From the NCBI GenBank assembly GCA_033977485.1, contig CM066994.1:44975155-45039154 (forward strand): a stretch of 64,000 nucleotides of DNA, read 5' to 3'. This document shows positions 34,310 to 45,895 of this stretch, in pieces (within the stretch, counting starts at the first letter, position 1; each line of letters begins with the position of its first letter). A program made the position numbers and the translations under genes. Under the pieces are notes generated by a model that was not told where the DNA came from, made no database searches, and was given only the letters and a program-made list of their open reading frames with translations. Origin of the DNA: Hydrangea macrophylla. Its lineage: Eukaryota > Streptophyta > Magnoliopsida > Cornales > Hydrangeaceae.

Positions 34310-35689
34310 TCGAACCCAGAATCTCTGGTTTCGCAGACCAGAATTTCTGATTTTGGGTTCACTCGAGGATTAGACTTGAAAGCATCCTTTTAATAAAATT
34401 AATTAATTTTTGTGTGCCTGTTGCATTGCACTTGCATGTCTAGCCAGTCGATTGCACGGAACTATGACCTTGGAGGCTCGGGGCAACCCGGTCGGTCAAG
34501 TCATCATGGGACCGTGTGATCACCCTGATCTCGTACCATGTTTTGGTATATGAAGCATCCTATCGGGTGTGTGTCAAGGGTCCGTTATTTGACCAAAACC
34601 CGGCCTTTGCATGATAGCTTCCATAGAACCTTTCGATCTTAGAAAATTAATTCTTGATTGGGATTATGTGCTAGGGAGTTTTGTATGCCCGAAAGGGGTT
34701 ATTTGAGATGATGACGATGCTTGCTTGATAAAAGATGAGTAACCCTTTAATCACCTTTTAGCAATTCCTTCTCATGTCCCACGACATTTGGGAACATGTT
34801 GGATCTTGATTATGTGATTACATCTCTTACATCTTGCTAAGCTAAGCATCATTGACCTTGTATGCATCCAAATTCATGAAGAGTATGACAACAATCCGAT
34901 CATGTGATCCTCCTACCCAAAGAATTTTAAATACGTTTTTGGAAGCAAATAGATTTTTGGTATTTTTTTTATTCCAAGGCATTCAATCACTCTTTCAAAG
35001 TTTTTTTTTTTTAGAGTTCACTTTTGGATTAAAAATTCAAATCAACCATATTTGAAGAAAGAACCTAAAATTCTTGGAACCCAAAATTCTTGAAAGAGTT
35101 TGAAAAGTTTCACCAACTAAAGGAATGCTTTTTCAAAGCAAAATTCAGACTTAATCACCTTTTTATATATAATCCAAGAAATCTCTGCAATTAAAGAAAT
35201 CATTTTCAAATAAATTCCAAAAGCAAGGTTTTAACCCAATCATCTTTTTGTTTTCAAAGGGAAACTTCTTAAGGAATTTTGAAAAGGTCCCATCATCTAG
35301 GGGTAATACTTGTTAAATGGATTTCAAAAATTCTAAGTTTGAAAACCTTGAAGGGGTAAAAAGGATCACAATGAAAGGAGAAATTAGCACACTCAACATG
35401 GAGGAGGATTTTATGTGCTTATGTGTTTATGTGTTAGGATTAGAATTTTCTTTTATTTAGCATATAGAATAGGCACACACACACACATGCATTTGCATCT
35501 GTATGGCATATGAATCATTCATGAAAGCATATAAATCAATAATAAAAGTAAAAGGTAAACAAATAATGGTGAAAAGGGAGAAAAAGTTGTTAAAATGACT
35601 GAAACAAATATGATTGTAGGTAAAACATAGAATCAACTACGAGCATAGCCTGGTACAGAGATTCTACTGCAAGACTAGTGAGAAAAGAG
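34310..35689 (+). other. Untranslated leader of the large element
   Basis: About 1.4 kb between the primer site and gag, AT-rich, with a short ACACAC run near 35475. No long open frame. Tat elements often have such a leader, sometimes with an extra ORF, which is absent here. Confidence 0.6.
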
Positions 35690-37432
35690 ATGGCACAAGA
35701 GGCTAATGCAAGGGAGATGGCAGAGTTAAGGACAATGGTGGAACAGCAAGCGGGACAAATGACTAGAATGATGACCATGATAGAAGCACTAGCACGACAG
35801 CAGCCAGGCAATGATCCTCCTCACAGGGATGAAGATTGGTTTGATGAAACTGAAGGGATTGAAGCAAGGGAGAAACTAGAAAAAGAAAGGGCTGAGAAAG
35901 ACAAGCTGATGACTGAGAAAATGGAGAAGTTGGAAAGGGTGGTCCGAAAGGCCCATGGAGTTGACACCTATTTGTTGGAGTTGGAAGGGTTGTATGAGGG
36001 GGTTTGTGAGGTATTGCCCGCAGGATTTAAAATGCCTGTATTCGACAAGTTTGATGGAACAGGGAACCCTCGTAGCCACATTAGAATGTGTGTAGGGGCA
36101 TTTCAGCCTAGCGGTCTAAGCACGGTCATGATGGCAGTCTTGTTTCAACAGACGTTGACTGGGGCTGCTTTGTCTTGGTATCTCACTCTGGAACCAGGGA
36201 AGACTAGAAATTGGGAAGAAGTGCTAAAAGCATTTGTGGCCCAATACGAATACAATCAAGATCTGGATGTTACTATCAGGGATTTGGAGACTACCCGACA
36301 GGGGAACAAAGAATCTTTTGCTGAATTTCTAAGCCGATGGAGAGGAAAGGCTGCTAAGATGATACAAAGGCCGACTGAAAAAGAGCAAATCCGAATGCTG
36401 ATGAAGAACCTCCAACCCGTCTATCAGGAGAAGATGAGGTTCCAATCCCTCAATACCTTCACCGAGGTGTTCGATGTAGGAACCAGAATCGAAGATGCGA
36501 TACAAGAAGGGGTCATTAAAAAAGAGGAGCCAGTGAACAGGTACAGACGACCGAACTATGGAGCAGGAGGAGGACATTCGGGAGGTCATTCAGGGTCTAC
36601 GGATGTGAACGCACTGAGCGAACCTGAGAAAAAGTTTGATATAACCAGAAATTACCCAAAGAGAGGAGGGGATAAGCCTTTAAGGAGGTTTTCAGAGTTA
36701 GGAGTATCTTTGTCCACGGCTCTCGATAGGCTTGTAGCAAAAGGACATCTTCGCCTACTGGAGCCGCGACCCAGACCAAATCCACCACCTCCAAATTTCA
36801 AATCTGATTTATATTGCAAATTCCATCAGGAGCAGGGGCACTCAACTGACCGGTGTTTAAGACTAAGGCATGAGATTCAAGATTTGATTGACAAGAAAAT
36901 AATATCTGAACCACCCACCAACCTGCCAAATGTTACCAGAAATCCGCTACCAGAACATCATGCCGTGCCACCACCCAGAATTTACTACTTGGGAAATGAG
37001 GAGAGATCTTTTGACCCATCAGCATTGATCACTAAGTTGGGAAGTCCGAGAAAAGCTTATCAGATGTTGGAGGGTTCGCAAATCTGCACTCTAAAAGGGT
37101 TGGTAGATGAAGGCAAAGGGAAAGAAATAGAAGGGACTGTTGACGCAGATTGGTGGGCACCGGAAGCTGACAATTCACTTTGGTACAAAGGGGACGGTAT
37201 TCAGGATCCTAATAAAGTTAAGGAGGACCTTTGGTATGAAAGTGAGGAGGAAGGTTTGAAAATTGTTGAAGCACAAGATAGACTTTGGGTTAAAGAAGGT
37301 ATTAGTCACCTCACACGATCTGGGAGGCATTTTAAACCACACGAACTTGAGGAGGATCACCCGGAACAAGAAATGAATAAAGGGAAAGGGAAACTGAATG
37401 AGGAAGAAGAGGAAGACAGAGTCTTAAGATAG
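35690..37432 (+). CDS. gag: Gag of Tat/Ogre-type retrotransposon
   Basis: 580 residues from ATG 35690; the frame can be extended four codons to a GTG at 35678, but ATG is preferred in a plant. The order is: a coiled-coil-like N-terminus (about 1-85, many Glu/Lys and Met), the capsid-type region VFDKFDGTGNPRSHIRMCV...LTGAALSWYLTL...ESFAEFLSRWRGKA (about 115-220), and an incomplete zinc knuckle CKFHQEQGHSTDRC (about 390), where His replaces the second Cys, as is common in this lineage. An acidic tail ends at a single UAG. The next codon continues in frame as pol. It would form virus-like particles and bind the element RNA. No other stop or shift is seen. Confidence 0.92.
   Translation: MAQEANAREMAELRTMVEQQAGQMTRMMTMIEALARQQPGNDPPHRDEDWFDETEGIEAREKLEKERAEKDKLMTEKMEKLERVVRKAHGVDTYLLELEGLYEGVCEVLPAGFKMPVFDKFDGTGNPRSHIRMCVGAFQPSGLSTVMMAVLFQQTLTGAALSWYLTLEPGKTRNWEEVLKAFVAQYEYNQDLDVTIRDLETTRQGNKESFAEFLSRWRGKAAKMIQRPTEKEQIRMLMKNLQPVYQEKMRFQSLNTFTEVFDVGTRIEDAIQEGVIKKEEPVNRYRRPNYGAGGGHSGGHSGSTDVNALSEPEKKFDITRNYPKRGGDKPLRRFSELGVSLSTALDRLVAKGHLRLLEPRPRPNPPPPNFKSDLYCKFHQEQGHSTDRCLRLRHEIQDLIDKKIISEPPTNLPNVTRNPLPEHHAVPPPRIYYLGNEERSFDPSALITKLGSPRKAYQMLEGSQICTLKGLVDEGKGKEIEGTVDADWWAPEADNSLWYKGDGIQDPNKVKEDLWYESEEEGLKIVEAQDRLWVKEGISHLTRSGRHFKPHELEEDHPEQEMNKGKGKLNEEEEEDRVLR
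37430..37432 (+). other. In-frame UAG between gag and pol
   Basis: The frame reads EDRVLR-UAG-MKKTQANITIWGLL. Related plant polyproteins, as I recall them, usually have a glutamine here and run on without a break, so the stop looks like one C-to-T change at a CAG. A programmed readthrough cannot be excluded, but the bases after it do not match the known CAAUUA readthrough context. Confidence 0.75.
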
Positions 37433-40400
37433 ATGAAGAAGACACAGGCAAATATCACCATTTGGGGGTTGCTAATCGCTTCCAAGCGTCATAGGCAAGC
37501 AGTCCTCGACGCTCTCAATCAGTCGGATGTTTCCATCGATGTTACTCCGGAAGATCTCATCGGCATGATCGGCAGAAGTCCAACCCTGGCTATATCATTC
37601 TCTGAAGCTGACTTACCCCCTGGGGGACCTGTTTTTAATAAGCCGTTGCACATCACTGTTGAGTGCCTAGGAAATTCTCTACCTGCTTGCCTCGTCGACA
37701 ACGGGTCTGCATTAAATGTATGCCCTTTTCGAACAGCTAAAAGGATGGGGCTCGATGAATCTACATTTATACCATCGGAACAAAAGGTGAGGGCTTATGA
37801 TAATACTCTACGGGCAGTGATGGGGATCATCTTTCTGAATCTCTCTGTCGGGACTGGTGAAAGGGAAACAAAATTCCAAATCATTGACATTCCTGCATCA
37901 TTTAACCTGCTTTTAGGAAGGCCGTGGCTTGATAGTTTGGGTGCCATTCCATCAACCATCCATCAGAAAGTTAAGTACATTTGGAAAAACAAGGTATATG
38001 ATCTTCTGGGGGATAGCTGGATAAATGTGTATGGGGCCTCATCAAGTGCTCCGATTTTAGAAGTACAGATACAAGAAGGTGAAGCAAGCTTGGGTGGGTT
38101 TGAGTTCATTAACGTCATAGAAGAGGGGAAGACGAAGGAATTTTTACCACTGTATTTTGATCAGTACGCCAGTCCATTGGTGGCCGGGATCATGAGAAAA
38201 ATGGGGTTCTTCCCAGGGATGGGTTTAGGTAAGAAACACCAAGGATTGTCAGAATTCCCAAATATCGTTACACAAACCCACACCCATAGGCTAGGATACT
38301 CGCCAACCAAGGAAGAGTTGAAGAGGAAGAAGAAAGCAACGGATGCACCGATGGAACCATACCTGAAAACTCTTAATGGGTACTTCGTCAAGCAGGGAGA
38401 AGATTTTCTGTTTTATGGTTTTCCAGAGCCGTGGATGGATGAAGCAGAGAAGCGTATGAAGCCAGAATTCGAGATTTTCTTTGCGCATGACTTTTCTGAG
38501 TATGAGGACCCTTATCTTCAGCAGCCTAAAAAATCTGCCGTTACTCAGGACTGGGTCTGCACTATGGATGGCTCGGCAATGAAGAACCTGCTAGAAGGAG
38601 GATACAAGAAGATCGAAAAAGGGAGCTCTGCAGAGATCAAAGATGAAGGTGAGAAGAGTCAGGATAAAGAAGACAGTAATGAGAATAAAGAAAGGGAGAA
38701 ACCAGAGTACAAAGGGAAGCCGGAAGAAGTGGAAATAGAAGAGATTGCTCAGGAAGAGGAACGGGAAGATCATTTCATAGCTGATATGGGAGGGGAAAGC
38801 AAGAAAGAGTGGGTCTTTGAGTCTAGTGATAGGTACCCCCCTCACCCAGAGTCTGTATTGGCCCAAATGAGGCGTCTTTCCATTTCTATGTCTGTTGTAA
38901 TTGCTCCCAAGAAAGTTAATGAGAATGTGACTAATTCTGCTTACTTGACTGCGCATAATAATAACTGTGATGCATGTGATGAAAATGATGAAATACCTCA
39001 TGAATTGCAAAAACTAATTGAAAAAGAAAATGAACCTGCATGCAAAATCATGGAAAGCACTTTAACCATCAATCTGGGAAATGAAGATAATCCGCAAAAT
39101 GTGTCTATTGGCTCCACACTCAATAACGAGGAAAGCGAAGAATTAATCAATCTATTAAAAGAATTCAAAGATGTCTTTGCATGGTCCTATGATGATATGC
39201 CAGGAATTGATCCAGAAATTGTCCAACACCATATTCCCCTTTTTCCAAATTCGAAACCCGTGAAACAAAAATTGAGGCGAATGAGGCCTGAATGGGCGCT
39301 TAAAGTGAAAGAGGAGGTTGAAAAGCAACTGAAGGCTGGATTCTTGATTGTAACCAAGTATCCTGATTGGGTTGCCAATATTGTACCGGTTCCTAAAAAG
39401 GATGGTCGTGTTAGGGTTTGTGTAGATTTTCGAGATTTGAACAAAGCTAGCCCTAAGGATGATTTCCCTTTACCGCACATCGACGTATTAGTAGATAACA
39501 CCGCAGGGCATGAACTTCTATCCTTCATGGATGGGTTTTCAGGGTATAACCAGATCTTGATGGCACAAGAGGATAGAGAGAAAACAACTTTTATCACACC
39601 TTGGGGGACTTACTGTTATAGAGTTATGCCGTTTGGGCTTAAGAATGTAGGTGCAACTTACCAGAGAGCTGCCACCACATTATTACACGACATGATTCAT
39701 AAAGAAGTAGAAGTATATGTGGATGACATGATAGTAAAATCCAAAGAAAGGGGAGGGCATCTGGAGGCATTAAGAAAGTTTTTTGGAAGGCTGAGAAAGT
39801 TCGGGATGAGGCTAAATCCGCAAAAATGCACCTTTGGAGTCACCACTGGAAAACTACTAGGGTTTCTGATCACCCAGAGAGGAATTGAGGTAGATCCCAC
39901 CAAAATCCAAGCTATAGCCGAAATGCTGCCACCTAGGAATGAAAAGGAGTTGAGAGGATTCTTAGGAAAAATACAGTTCATCAGCCGCTTCATATCCAAA
40001 CTCACCATGACCTGTGACCCGTTGTTCAAATTATTGAGAAAAGGGGAAAAGTTCGAATGGGATAACCAGTGCCAAAAAGCCTTTGAAAAGATCAAAACCT
40101 ACCTTCAAAACCCACCTGTCCTATCACCTCCTAAGCCCGGGAAACCTCTTTTGCTATACCTATCCATAACCGAGAACTCGATGGGGTGTTTGTTGGCCCA
40201 AGAAGAAGAAGAGGGGCGTGTGGAAAAAGCCATATACTACCTGAGTAAGAGGATGACTGGGTATGAGTTGAACTATTCACCGTTGGAGAAAGCTTGTTGG
40301 GCCCTAGTTTGGTGTACCCGTCGCCTTAGGCATTACATGCTAGCCTTCCCTATCACTCTGATATCCCGAATGGACCCACTCAAATACCTCTTTGAAAAAC

Positions 40401-40463
40401 CTGCCCTGACCAGTAGGATATCCCGTTGGACCATGATGCTAGCTGAATTTGATATTAGATATG
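37433..40463 (+). pseudogene. pol: Pol part 1: protease, G-patch, RT, RNase H
   Basis: First 1,010 codons of pol, cut by a solo LTR at 40464. Residue 89 is the Asp of an aspartic protease motif, LVDNGSALNV, with Asn in place of the usual Ser/Thr. A G-patch-like segment, GFFPGMGLGKKHQG, follows at about 256-270. An acidic linker (about 395-450) leads to the reverse transcriptase (about 620-800) with VPVPKKDGRVRVCVDFRDLN, FMDGFSGYNQI and the catalytic YVDDMIV. A first RNase H region (about 880-1000) contains LLYLSITENSMGCLLAQ and YELNYSPLEKACWALVW. Frame and key residues are otherwise intact. Part 2 resumes at 43382 in the same frame once the insertion is discounted. Confidence 0.92.
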
Positions 40464-43376
40464 TGTCACACCCCGATTTTTGGACAACCAAATATTTAAT
40501 CCAGAGCCTGTATCCGGACTAATATTCAATTACCAAAAATCACGAGAGCGACACCCTCCCATATGCTAACAGAAAATTTATTGAAAACAGTAATTAATAC
40601 TCCTTAAATAAGGATATGTGATCCTGTGTTTAAAGTAAAACTCTTTATTATTAAACATGTATTCCCAAACATCCATTTCATTGTAAAAGAAATAAAGTTC
40701 CATTATAAATATTATATCACTTTTCAAATAAAAAAAAAACATCATTTTCATAAATAAAATGTCCACAAACAGAGTTCAGCGGAAATAAAAATAAATAAGA
40801 ATAAAATCTATACATCCATTGGTCAGAGTAACTACAACGTTCCCAGTACACAATATACAATACATGCTACAATAATCCAAATACGGCCACAATGCCTAAA
40901 ATAAATAAATAAATAAAAATACAACCAAATACAAACTACACTTCTACACAACTGCAACTCCAAGACATCAAAAGCTCCACAGGAAATGTCCAAATACTAA
41001 ACCTGCACAAGTGCATCCAACTACGTTTCATATAGAAACGCACCCGAATGCATAACACACTCGGGTCAGTCACATGACTGGTATGAGTAAACACGCTCCA
41101 GTCTCAAGGATCACTCGTGGTCCCCTCAACTCCAACCCAACAATAATCAATTAACATAATAATACCCAATAAATTTCCCGGAGGTTGGGAATCCACTGGA
41201 CTCCCTCCCTCTCTTGACCACAAACACATACAAAGTTGTAGGCAGAACTGTAGTTCCACACGTGAGTGAGGACAAGCGGTAGTTTCCTCAAGTCACGGCG
41301 GCAGTTTGTTCCACCCACAAAGTAAAAGAAATACTTACTCTTAAATAACATGGTGAGCCAAAGCCTGCATACAATGGTTAGTGGGCCCACCATCCTGCAA
41401 CTCGAGAGTTAGCACAAATCCTTAGTATTAGAATAAGAAATTCTCCAATATCGAATCATTATATCAATTTCCTTCGCATTATACCACGGTAACCATTTCG
41501 AGTTTTCAATTTCATGCTTCGCAACAATTTATCCATTTGCATTTAACGCTCTACAATCACTGTCATTTTTTTTTTTCTTCCCCTAGGTTCACCACTAAGG
41601 TCACCCTACTTATGGTCAACTTATTTTTTTTTATGAATGATTCATTATTCAATTTCCTAGGTTCACCACTTGGTCACCCTCCATGGTACACCCACACATA
41701 TATCCCATGTGTGCCCGGACATACTACTAACATCCACTCTGGTGCTAGTTTGGTTGGGGTATCAACCAAACCAGGTATACACACAGAAGGCCAGTCAATA
41801 TGCCTAGACGTCTAACAAATAAGCCGGGCATAAGGCTTAGGCCAGCTTGATCACGAAGCCACTGGCAAAAGGGCACACTCAGCAAGTCGAGCTACCAAAA
41901 AAAATATATCAAACAACGGGGAGCGGTGAACACTAAGGAACTTGAAACCACTTTTTTTTTACCATCTACGTTAATTCACACAAGTACCATTCATGAGGAT
42001 TTAATTACGTCATTAACCACTTCGGAAATTTATCATTTATTACATGGATTATCATTATCCGATTATTCACAATAAGGCCCTTGCGCCAAACTTCTTTTCA
42101 CGTCTCTAACGGAGTATTTCCACAATCATCATTTAACACCGCACATAGCATAAGTTATAGCATTTAAAATCGGCATTCAACAGCACTATTTAAAATTGTC
42201 CCAAACAAATCTTATATTAAACAGCCCCAAAACCAGCATGGGTTGAAATTGTTCTTCATAATAATACCGTACAAAGAAACATCTCTAACAATTTTCATAA
42301 ACATAATTCAAAATTCGGAGTTAACATTTACTGCTACTGTAATATGAATTTTCTGCCCAAACGGTGCAGAATTGAGAAAAATACCATTAGACGAAAAACG
42401 TGCAGAATCGCGTTTTACATTGACTTACGCAAACAGTTTTACCAAAAACAAAATGTATGAATTAATACGAATTATTTTCTAAAACAGAACTGAGAGTTTT
42501 CTTCAATTTTTCCCAAATCCGAATTTGTGTTAGTCTTCTTTTTTTTTTTTCTTCAATTTTCTAAATAACTTATATCTAACCTTTGATATATATATAAATG
42601 TATATGTATATATCACTATAGATCCGTATTATATAAACACTCATCCATACGATTTATTCAAACTATAATGAACACAAATCGAAAATCAATCAAACTACGA
42701 ATCAACCCTACAATCTAAATGTTTACTCACCAAATTGGGAAAAGCAAGATGATGTTGATGATGGTGAACTCATTTCTTTTCTCTTCTCTTCTCTTCTCTT
42801 TTTCTTCTCCTTCTAGGTGGCTAGGGTTGCCTCTTCTCTCTTTGTCTCTTGTTCTCTCTCTATCTCTCTCTCTCTCTCTCTCTCTTGAGGCTGCTCTCTT
42901 TTTTTTTTTCTAACCCTAGGATATAGTATCTATCTATATACATATAATACACACACAATACATATATTACTCACACAATTATTAATAATCCCGTTTTTCT
43001 TTTTATGAGTTAACAAAATAGACCCATATGAGCCCAGAATGTAACACAAACCACTAAAATGGCTAGCCCAAAGAGTACTCATACCCCGGGTACTTAATTT
43101 CAATACCAGATACACTATTTGACACATTCGCGGGCCTGTAAATACTATATAAAAAAAATACATATCAACCCTTCATTTTTTTTTCATAAATTTAAATTAA
43201 TAAAATGTAGCATTCAAACTAAAGGGCTCACTAATAATTTAATTTATATGTCCTCCAAACTTAAAATTTTTAAAGACGTGTCTTACATAGACACACTCAT
43301 ATAATATTGCTAACTGAAAATTATAATTATAATTAAAATAATTATTTATACACTTAGAAATTTTAGGGTTGTTACA
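40464..43376 (+). mobile_element. Solo LTR (2,913 bp) inserted in pol
   Basis: It begins TGTCACACCCCG and ends GGGTTGTTACA, flanked by an exact 5-bp duplication ATATG (40459-40463 and 43377-43381). Discounting it and one copy of the duplication leaves pol in one continuous frame. There is no coding region and no second copy of its own ends inside, so it is a solo LTR from a different family, possibly a Tekay-like chromovirus by its TGTCACACCCC start. It contains a CT microsatellite (42852-42885). The exact duplication suggests recent insertion and LTR-LTR recombination. Confidence 0.88.
42852..42885. repeat. CT microsatellite
   Basis: Nearly pure TC/CT dinucleotide run within the solo LTR. 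Confidence 0.9.
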
Positions 43377-43381
43377 ATATG

Positions 43382-45240
43382 TCACTTCCAAATCTGTCAA
43401 GGGGAGAGCTGTCGCCGAGTATTTAGCCGACCTCGCCATAGAATCCGAAGAAAGGGGAGAATTTAAGTTTTCAGATGAAGAAGTAATGGAAGTAAAAGAG
43501 AACCTTTGGAAAATGTACTTCGATGGAGCATCTAATCAAATAGGATACGGGGTAGGGATTATCCTCGTATCACCTAGCGGGGTCCCCACTCCTTTGGCCA
43601 TTAAGCTCATGTATAATTTGACTAATAACACGGCAGAGTATGAAGCCTGTATAATTGGGATGGAAGCAGCCTTGACTTTGGGAGTAGAAAAGATCGATGT
43701 TTTCGGGGACTCTAATCTAATAATATCACAAGTGAGGGGTGACTGGAGAATAAAGCATGAGAAGTTGAGACCTTACCATGAATACCTAGAGAGCCTGAAG
43801 GTGAAATTCAAAAGAATTTCCTTCTATTACCTTCCCCGTGAGGAGAACCAATTGGCAGATTCCCTAGCAACTTTAGCCTCAATGATCCAAATTCCTGTAG
43901 GAGTCTCCATGATTCCTTTGTCTATAGAAGAAAGAACCCGACCTTCGTATGAAATAATCGCCGCCATTGAAGAAGAGGGAGAAGTTGAGATACCATGGTA
44001 TATAGATGTTTGGAACTTTGTTGAGAAAGGAGAATATCCCGAAGGAGCTTCAGAGAAGGATAAGAGAGCAATTCGTAGATTTTCAGCTCAATTTGTAATC
44101 TATGCGGGAAAGTTGTGGAAGAAGTCCTACACCGGTTATAATTTAGAATGTCTATATGGAAGGGAAGCAGGGAAAATGATGGAAGAAGTACATGAAGGAG
44201 TCTGTGGGCCCCACATGAACGGACATATGTTGGCCAAAAAGATAATTCGGCAGGGATACTATTGGACGACTTTAGATAAGGATTGCTGTGAGTATGTTAA
44301 GAGATGCCATAGATGTCAGGTTCATGCAAATTTAATGCATACCCCACCTTCCCAGCTCTATAGCATGACCACCCCTTGGCCATTTTCTGTGTGGGGTATT
44401 GATATCATCGGAGAAGTAATTCCGAAAGCTTCAAATGGGCACCGGTACATAATTGTGGCAATAGACTATTTTACCAAATGGGTGGAAGCGGCATCAGACG
44501 CAACTTTGAAGGCAAAAGATGTGGTGAATTTTATCCAGAAGAATGTAATCTGCAGATACGGGGTGCCAAATGAGCTTATTTCTGACCACGGGAGTCATTT
44601 TCAGGGAGAGGTTATTCCATTCCTAGAGAAGTATAGGATCACCCACCACCAATCCTCACCATACAGACCACAAACAAATGGAGCAGTAGAGGCCGTAAAC
44701 AAAAATGTGAAAGCCATCCTGGGGAAAATGACGGATATATATAGAGATTGGCATGAAAAATTACCGTTTGCTTTGTGGGGATATCGAACTTCCATAAGAA
44801 CCTCGACCGGGGCTACACCATACTCATTAGTCTACGGGATGGAGGCTGTTTTACCGGTGGAAGTTGAAATACCATCTCTAAGAGTTCTGGCAGAATGCGA
44901 GGTAACTGAACTGGAATGGTTGCGGGGGAGATATGACGAATTGATGTTATTCGATGAAAGGAGGTTGGCTGCTGTAAACCATACTCGGGGATATCAGAAA
45001 AGGATAGCTCGTGCTTTCAACAAAAAGGTTTGCCCAAGGAAGCTTGCTGAGGGCGACCTGGTCCTCAAAGAACTTAAAGCGTCCATTTATGACCCACGAG
45101 GAAAATTCAAACCCAACTGGGTCGGACCATATATCATCAAGACACTCCTCTCCGGGGGAGCTGCCTATCTCATGGACCTAGATGGAGTTGAGTTTAAACA
45201 ACCAATCAACCTCGATCGCCTCAAAAAATACTTTGCTTGA
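43382..45240 (+). pseudogene. pol: Pol part 2: archaeal-type RNase H and integrase
   Basis: Continuation of pol after the insertion, about 619 codons to a TGA at 45238-45240. A second RNase H of the archaeal type (YFDGASNQIGYGVGIILVSPSG, NNTAEYEACIIGMEAAL, FGDSNLIISQVRGDW; 43510-43900) marks the Tat/Ogre lineage. The integrase zinc finger has HEGVCGPHMNGH and CHRCQVH (44190-44330). The catalytic core has Asp at 44401 (GIDIIG), Asp at 44584 (SDHGSHF) and Glu at 44689 (NGAVEAVNK), with 34 residues between the last two. A C-terminal GPYIIKTLLSGGAAYLMDLDG region ends it. No internal stop is seen. Confidence 0.92.
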
Positions 45241-45895
45241 AACCTTGCCTTTCAAAACCTCCAGAATTGATGAACTACGCTTGACCTGATTCCCGGTAGG
45301 GGATACGTAGGCAACCTGCTCGGTTCGGTCACAAAATAAAAGATGTTTGTGTGTTCTTTCTAGCCTTGGCTGAACTACTGCGGACCTGATACCCGTTCGG
45401 GGATAAGTAGGCGGGCTCACAAGGCCCTCGGTCCAAAGCCCAAACAAGTTCAAGAGCCCCAAGTTTTCACCATGTCAAACTAGGGGCAAACTTGCGTTTG
45501 CCCTAGAACCACATCTAAATCCCGAAACCAGGGGCAAACTTCGTTTGCTAGAGCCGATGAACCCAGACAAAGCTTAAACCCATTTCTGGATATACTGGCT
45601 ATCAAAATGTGCATCATGTGGAAACAAACAAGAATTCATTACAAAGAGGGATTAAAACTAAGCAAGACTCATGAAGGAGTAATAAAAGCCGAAGGAGGCA
45701 TTGAGAGGAAAACTGTTCATAACCCAGAGAAATTAAAGAAGTGCTAACTTTGATTCTTCATGATCAGGGCATTTTCAAAATATATATGTAAAAAAAAAAA
45801 TGCATCACAGAAAATAAACCTAGCCAAAATTAAGCAGAATTTGTCAAAGCTTTTAAAATCTTGCTTCGTTCCTTTTTACTTTGTCTATCTGGAAG
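45241..45895 (+). other. Post-pol non-coding region
   Basis: Contains GGGGATACGTAGGCAACCTG and GGGATAAGTAGGCGGG, text that recurs reversed at 8881-9065, and two copies of AGGGGCAAACTT-GTTTGC-like repeats (45482-45555). No gene on the plus strand. It should also hold the 3'UTR of antisense gene A. Confidence 0.6.

Noticed and set aside
38591..40095. Minus-strand frames of 130-140 codons opposite pol
   Set aside because: They are shadows of the pol reading frame, which has clear RT motifs.
40464..43376. Pol intron, since the frame is the same on both sides
   Set aside because: The edges are TG...CA with a 5-bp duplication, not GT-AG, and the text begins TGTCACACCCC like an LTR. Insertion explains it better.
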